Positions 61,874-64,000 of a stretch of DNA of 64,000 nucleotides are shown one piece after another. The notes below the pieces were generated by a model that was not told the origin of the DNA, did not search any database, and was given only the letters and a program-made list of their open reading frames with translations. This stretch comes from Flavobacterium sp. (GTDB lineage Bacteria > Bacteroidota > Bacteroidia > Flavobacteriales > Flavobacteriaceae). The stretch covers positions 48,036 to 112,035 of the forward strand of contig JAEUTY010000045.1 in the NCBI GenBank assembly GCA_016787805.1, in the 5' to 3' direction. The position numbers and the translations under genes are program-made. The stretch's first letter is position 1. The number at the start of each line of letters is the position of its first letter.

Positions 61874-64000
61874 ATGAAAGTAAAAATTACTCTTTTATTA
61901 ACAACATTAGTTTTTTTGGTTTTAGCCACTAAAAGTAACGCTCAAGAGCAAAAAAGCAATGAGCAGGGGATTTCTAAAAAAGATATTCTTAAACATTATT
62001 TGTCACAAATCAAATTAGATTCTATTGCATTATCAAAAGAAACTAGTTTTGGTGAAAATAAAAACGGAACCAACGTTAGTACATCAGTTCAAGATAATCA
62101 AGATGCAGGTCCGTTTTGGAGAACTAATGGAAATTTTGATACGGATTCTGACGTGAATTTTGTTGGAACTACCGACAACGAAGATTTGACTTTCAGACGC
62201 AACAATGTAATCAGCGGAAGATTAGGCTTTCTCAATACATCCTATGGTTATTTATCAGGTAGAGGCGGTTTTTCTAATGTTAATATTGGTAGAAAAGCAG
62301 GTAATAATTCCAATTTAATTCAAAATTTTTATAATATTTCGATAGGTGAAAGTGCGGGTTTGTCTAATGAAACGGGTTCGCTTAATACTTTTGTAGGAGT
62401 GTTTGCTGGTACAAATAACACTTCTGGAATTGGTAATACATTTATTGGTGCCGATTCAGGAAGATTTAACACCACTGGAAATTCAAATACGGCTATTGGA
62501 TTTCGTTCGCTTTTGAAAAACACAACAGGAGATTATAATATTTCACTCAGTAATGGAGCTTTAGAAAACAATACAACTGGTAATCACAATATTGCAATAG
62601 GAAGTTGGTCGATGCAAAAAAATGAAATCGGCGATGATAATATTGGAATAGGTCATTCGGCAGGTCAATTTTCAACAGGTAGTCACAACATCTTTTTCGG
62701 GGAAGCCGCTGGAAAAAGTATTGAATCAGGCGACAATAATTTATTCTTAGGGTATTATACAGGTCACTTTTTAAACCAAGGATCAGAAAATATATTCATT
62801 GGTTCAAAATCGGGTTATTCTACAACTGTTGGAATAAAAAATTTGTTTTTAGGAAATAGTTCGGGCGTGATCAATGGTTCAAATAACATCGCTATCGGAG
62901 AAAATGCTGGAGGAAACACAGGTAATGGAAATATTTTAATTGGAAATAATTCTAAAATTAACCCAGGTTTTCAACAAAATCCGTTAAATAATAATTTTTT
63001 AAATATAGGAAATGTTGTTTTTGGTTATAATATGAACCGAATTAGTAGTGCAGACAATACAACAACAAGATCAGGAATGATTGGTATTAACACTACTGCT
63101 CCAAAAACAGCTTTGGAAGTAAATAGTGAAATTAAAGATGTTTCAGGACTTCGTTTTACTAACTTAAAAAGTAATTATAATCCAACAAATGTACAACCAA
63201 CCAATAAGTTCTTGACAGTAAACCAAGATGGTGATGTTGTATTGCAATACATGGCAAATTTGAATACAACAAATGTATTAGAGTCCAATGGAAACACGAT
63301 GACTACAAATGTTAATACAATCACTTCAAGTGCGCCAATTATCAATTCAATAGCTAATAGTTTTAATTCAAGTAATGAACTTATAACTACTGTAAATGGT
63401 GTTTCTAGTAATCCAATTACAATACCAATTCCTAATTTTATCGAGATTGATGGTAGTGTAACCAACGAATTGCAAACACTTTCGCAATCAGGAAATACAA
63501 TAACATTGTCAAATAATGGAGGCTCATTTACTTTGCCAACATTTACGGATACAGATGCTCAGGCATTAACCTTAACGGGAAATAATTTATCAATTTCAAA
63601 CGGAAATACGGTTTTGCTTCCAACAACTAATGTCATTGCAGGAACCAATGTTTCAGTAACAGGAAACGGTTCAACTGCTTCACCTTTCCAGATTTCAGCT
63701 CAAGATGAAGACGAGCAAAACTTAACTTTAGTAGGAAATAATTTGTCAATATCCAACGGAAATACGGTGGTTTTACCAACTTTTACCGAAATTGATGGCA
63801 GTGTAACCAATGAATTGCAAACGCTAACACAAACCGGAAATACAGTAACACTTTCTAATAATGGAGGCTCATTCACATTGCCAACAGATACTGATAATCA
63901 AACGTTAACCTTAACTGGAAATACATTGTCAATTGCGGATGGGAATTCAGTTGTACTTCCAACAACCAATGTAATTGCAGGAACCAATGTTACAGTAATA
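61874..64000 (+). CDS. Large repetitive surface protein with YadA-head-like repeats, 3' end missing
   Basis: The frame is open for 709 codons to the window edge. Signal peptide (MKVKITLLLTTLVFLVLATKSNAQ), then about 14 repeats of roughly 17 residues with N-x-x-I-G-x-x-A/S-G (NIAIGENAG, NTFIGADSG, NIFIGSKSG) between about residues 135 and 360. These resemble the beta-roll heads of trimeric adhesins. From about residue 520 longer units repeat (EIDGSVTNELQTL, SNNGGSFTLPT, LTGNNLSISNGNTV, VIAGTNVSVTG), the EIDG unit recurring after 115 residues. The end of the protein, where a chaperone or sorting domain might be, is not visible. Confidence 0.85.
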   Translation, partial: MKVKITLLLTTLVFLVLATKSNAQEQKSNEQGISKKDILKHYLSQIKLDSIALSKETSFGENKNGTNVSTSVQDNQDAGPFWRTNGNFDTDSDVNFVGTTDNEDLTFRRNNVISGRLGFLNTSYGYLSGRGGFSNVNIGRKAGNNSNLIQNFYNISIGESAGLSNETGSLNTFVGVFAGTNNTSGIGNTFIGADSGRFNTTGNSNTAIGFRSLLKNTTGDYNISLSNGALENNTTGNHNIAIGSWSMQKNEIGDDNIGIGHSAGQFSTGSHNIFFGEAAGKSIESGDNNLFLGYYTGHFLNQGSENIFIGSKSGYSTTVGIKNLFLGNSSGVINGSNNIAIGENAGGNTGNGNILIGNNSKINPGFQQNPLNNNFLNIGNVVFGYNMNRISSADNTTTRSGMIGINTTAPKTALEVNSEIKDVSGLRFTNLKSNYNPTNVQPTNKFLTVNQDGDVVLQYMANLNTTNVLESNGNTMTTNVNTITSSAPIINSIANSFNSSNELITTVNGVSSNPITIPIPNFIEIDGSVTNELQTLSQSGNTITLSNNGGSFTLPTFTDTDAQALTLTGNNLSISNGNTVLLPTTNVIAGTNVSVTGNGSTASPFQISAQDEDEQNLTLVGNNLSISNGNTVVLPTFTEIDGSVTNELQTLTQTGNTVTLSNNGGSFTLPTDTDNQTLTLTGNTLSIADGNSVVLPTTNVIAGTNVTVI

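Noticed and set aside
61874-64000. Phage tail fibre and therefore prophage
   Set aside because: The repeat units resemble fibre proteins, but the gene has a secretion signal peptide and no phage gene is found nearby.

Overview
The window is AT-rich DNA from a member of the Bacteroidota, most likely family Flavobacteriaceae and probably genus Flavobacterium. The grounds are: promoters of the TAnnTTTG type, A/T-rich leaders without clear Shine-Dalgarno sequences, a SusC/SusD pair, type IX secretion (T9SS) C-terminal sorting domains, an S46 dipeptidyl peptidase, and close matches to flavobacterial gene families. No rRNA, tRNA, CRISPR array, insertion sequence or prophage was seen.

Layout. 1-9.4 kb: end of an S46 peptidase, a TPR protein, the murein-recycling ligase mpl, then a minus-strand group (BNR-repeat protein, secreted LolA-like protein, DUF1287 protein), then radC. 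9.4-10.4 kb: an Xre/DUF2384-RES toxin-antitoxin pair with a well-formed promoter and a duplicated operator-like repeat. 10.5-14.3 kb: a tightly packed ABC ATPase / FtsX-type permease with a His-rich loop / DUF3299 / HAD nucleotidase / orphan secreted protein operon. 14.3-17.5 kb: rarA, a rhomboid protease and rlmB. 17.5-25.7 kb: a minus-strand SusC-SusD-lipoprotein-lipoprotein operon and a POTRA/beta-barrel outer-membrane protein. 26-43.1 kb: one long str-S10-spc-alpha superoperon, rpsL to rplQ, including a short zinc-free rpmJ; hairpins sit in its three largest gaps. 43.2-46.8 kb: an orphan secreted protein, carA and eno.

46.8-60 kb is the most unusual part. Two paralogous operons lie head to tail between eno and gltA. 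Each encodes a TPR-containing LytS-type histidine kinase, a LytTR response regulator, and one or two secreted calcium-loop/leucine-rich-repeat proteins with T9SS sorting tails. Upstream of each kinase is a pair of direct repeats with the shared core C(G/A)AATTCT(A/C)ATT, spaced exactly 21 bp and ending 26-28 bp before a -7 box. That is the geometry expected of a LytTR-dimer site, so each operon appears to be a self-controlled sensor/surface-protein module, possibly cross-regulated. After gltA comes the start of a large surface protein with YadA-head-like repeats, which runs off the window.

Five intergenic copies of a repeat family recur at 1.7, 16.6, 25.7, 44.0 and 45.3 kb. They have conserved flanks around a stem whose sequence changes from copy to copy but stays self-complementary. 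I do not recognise this family by name.
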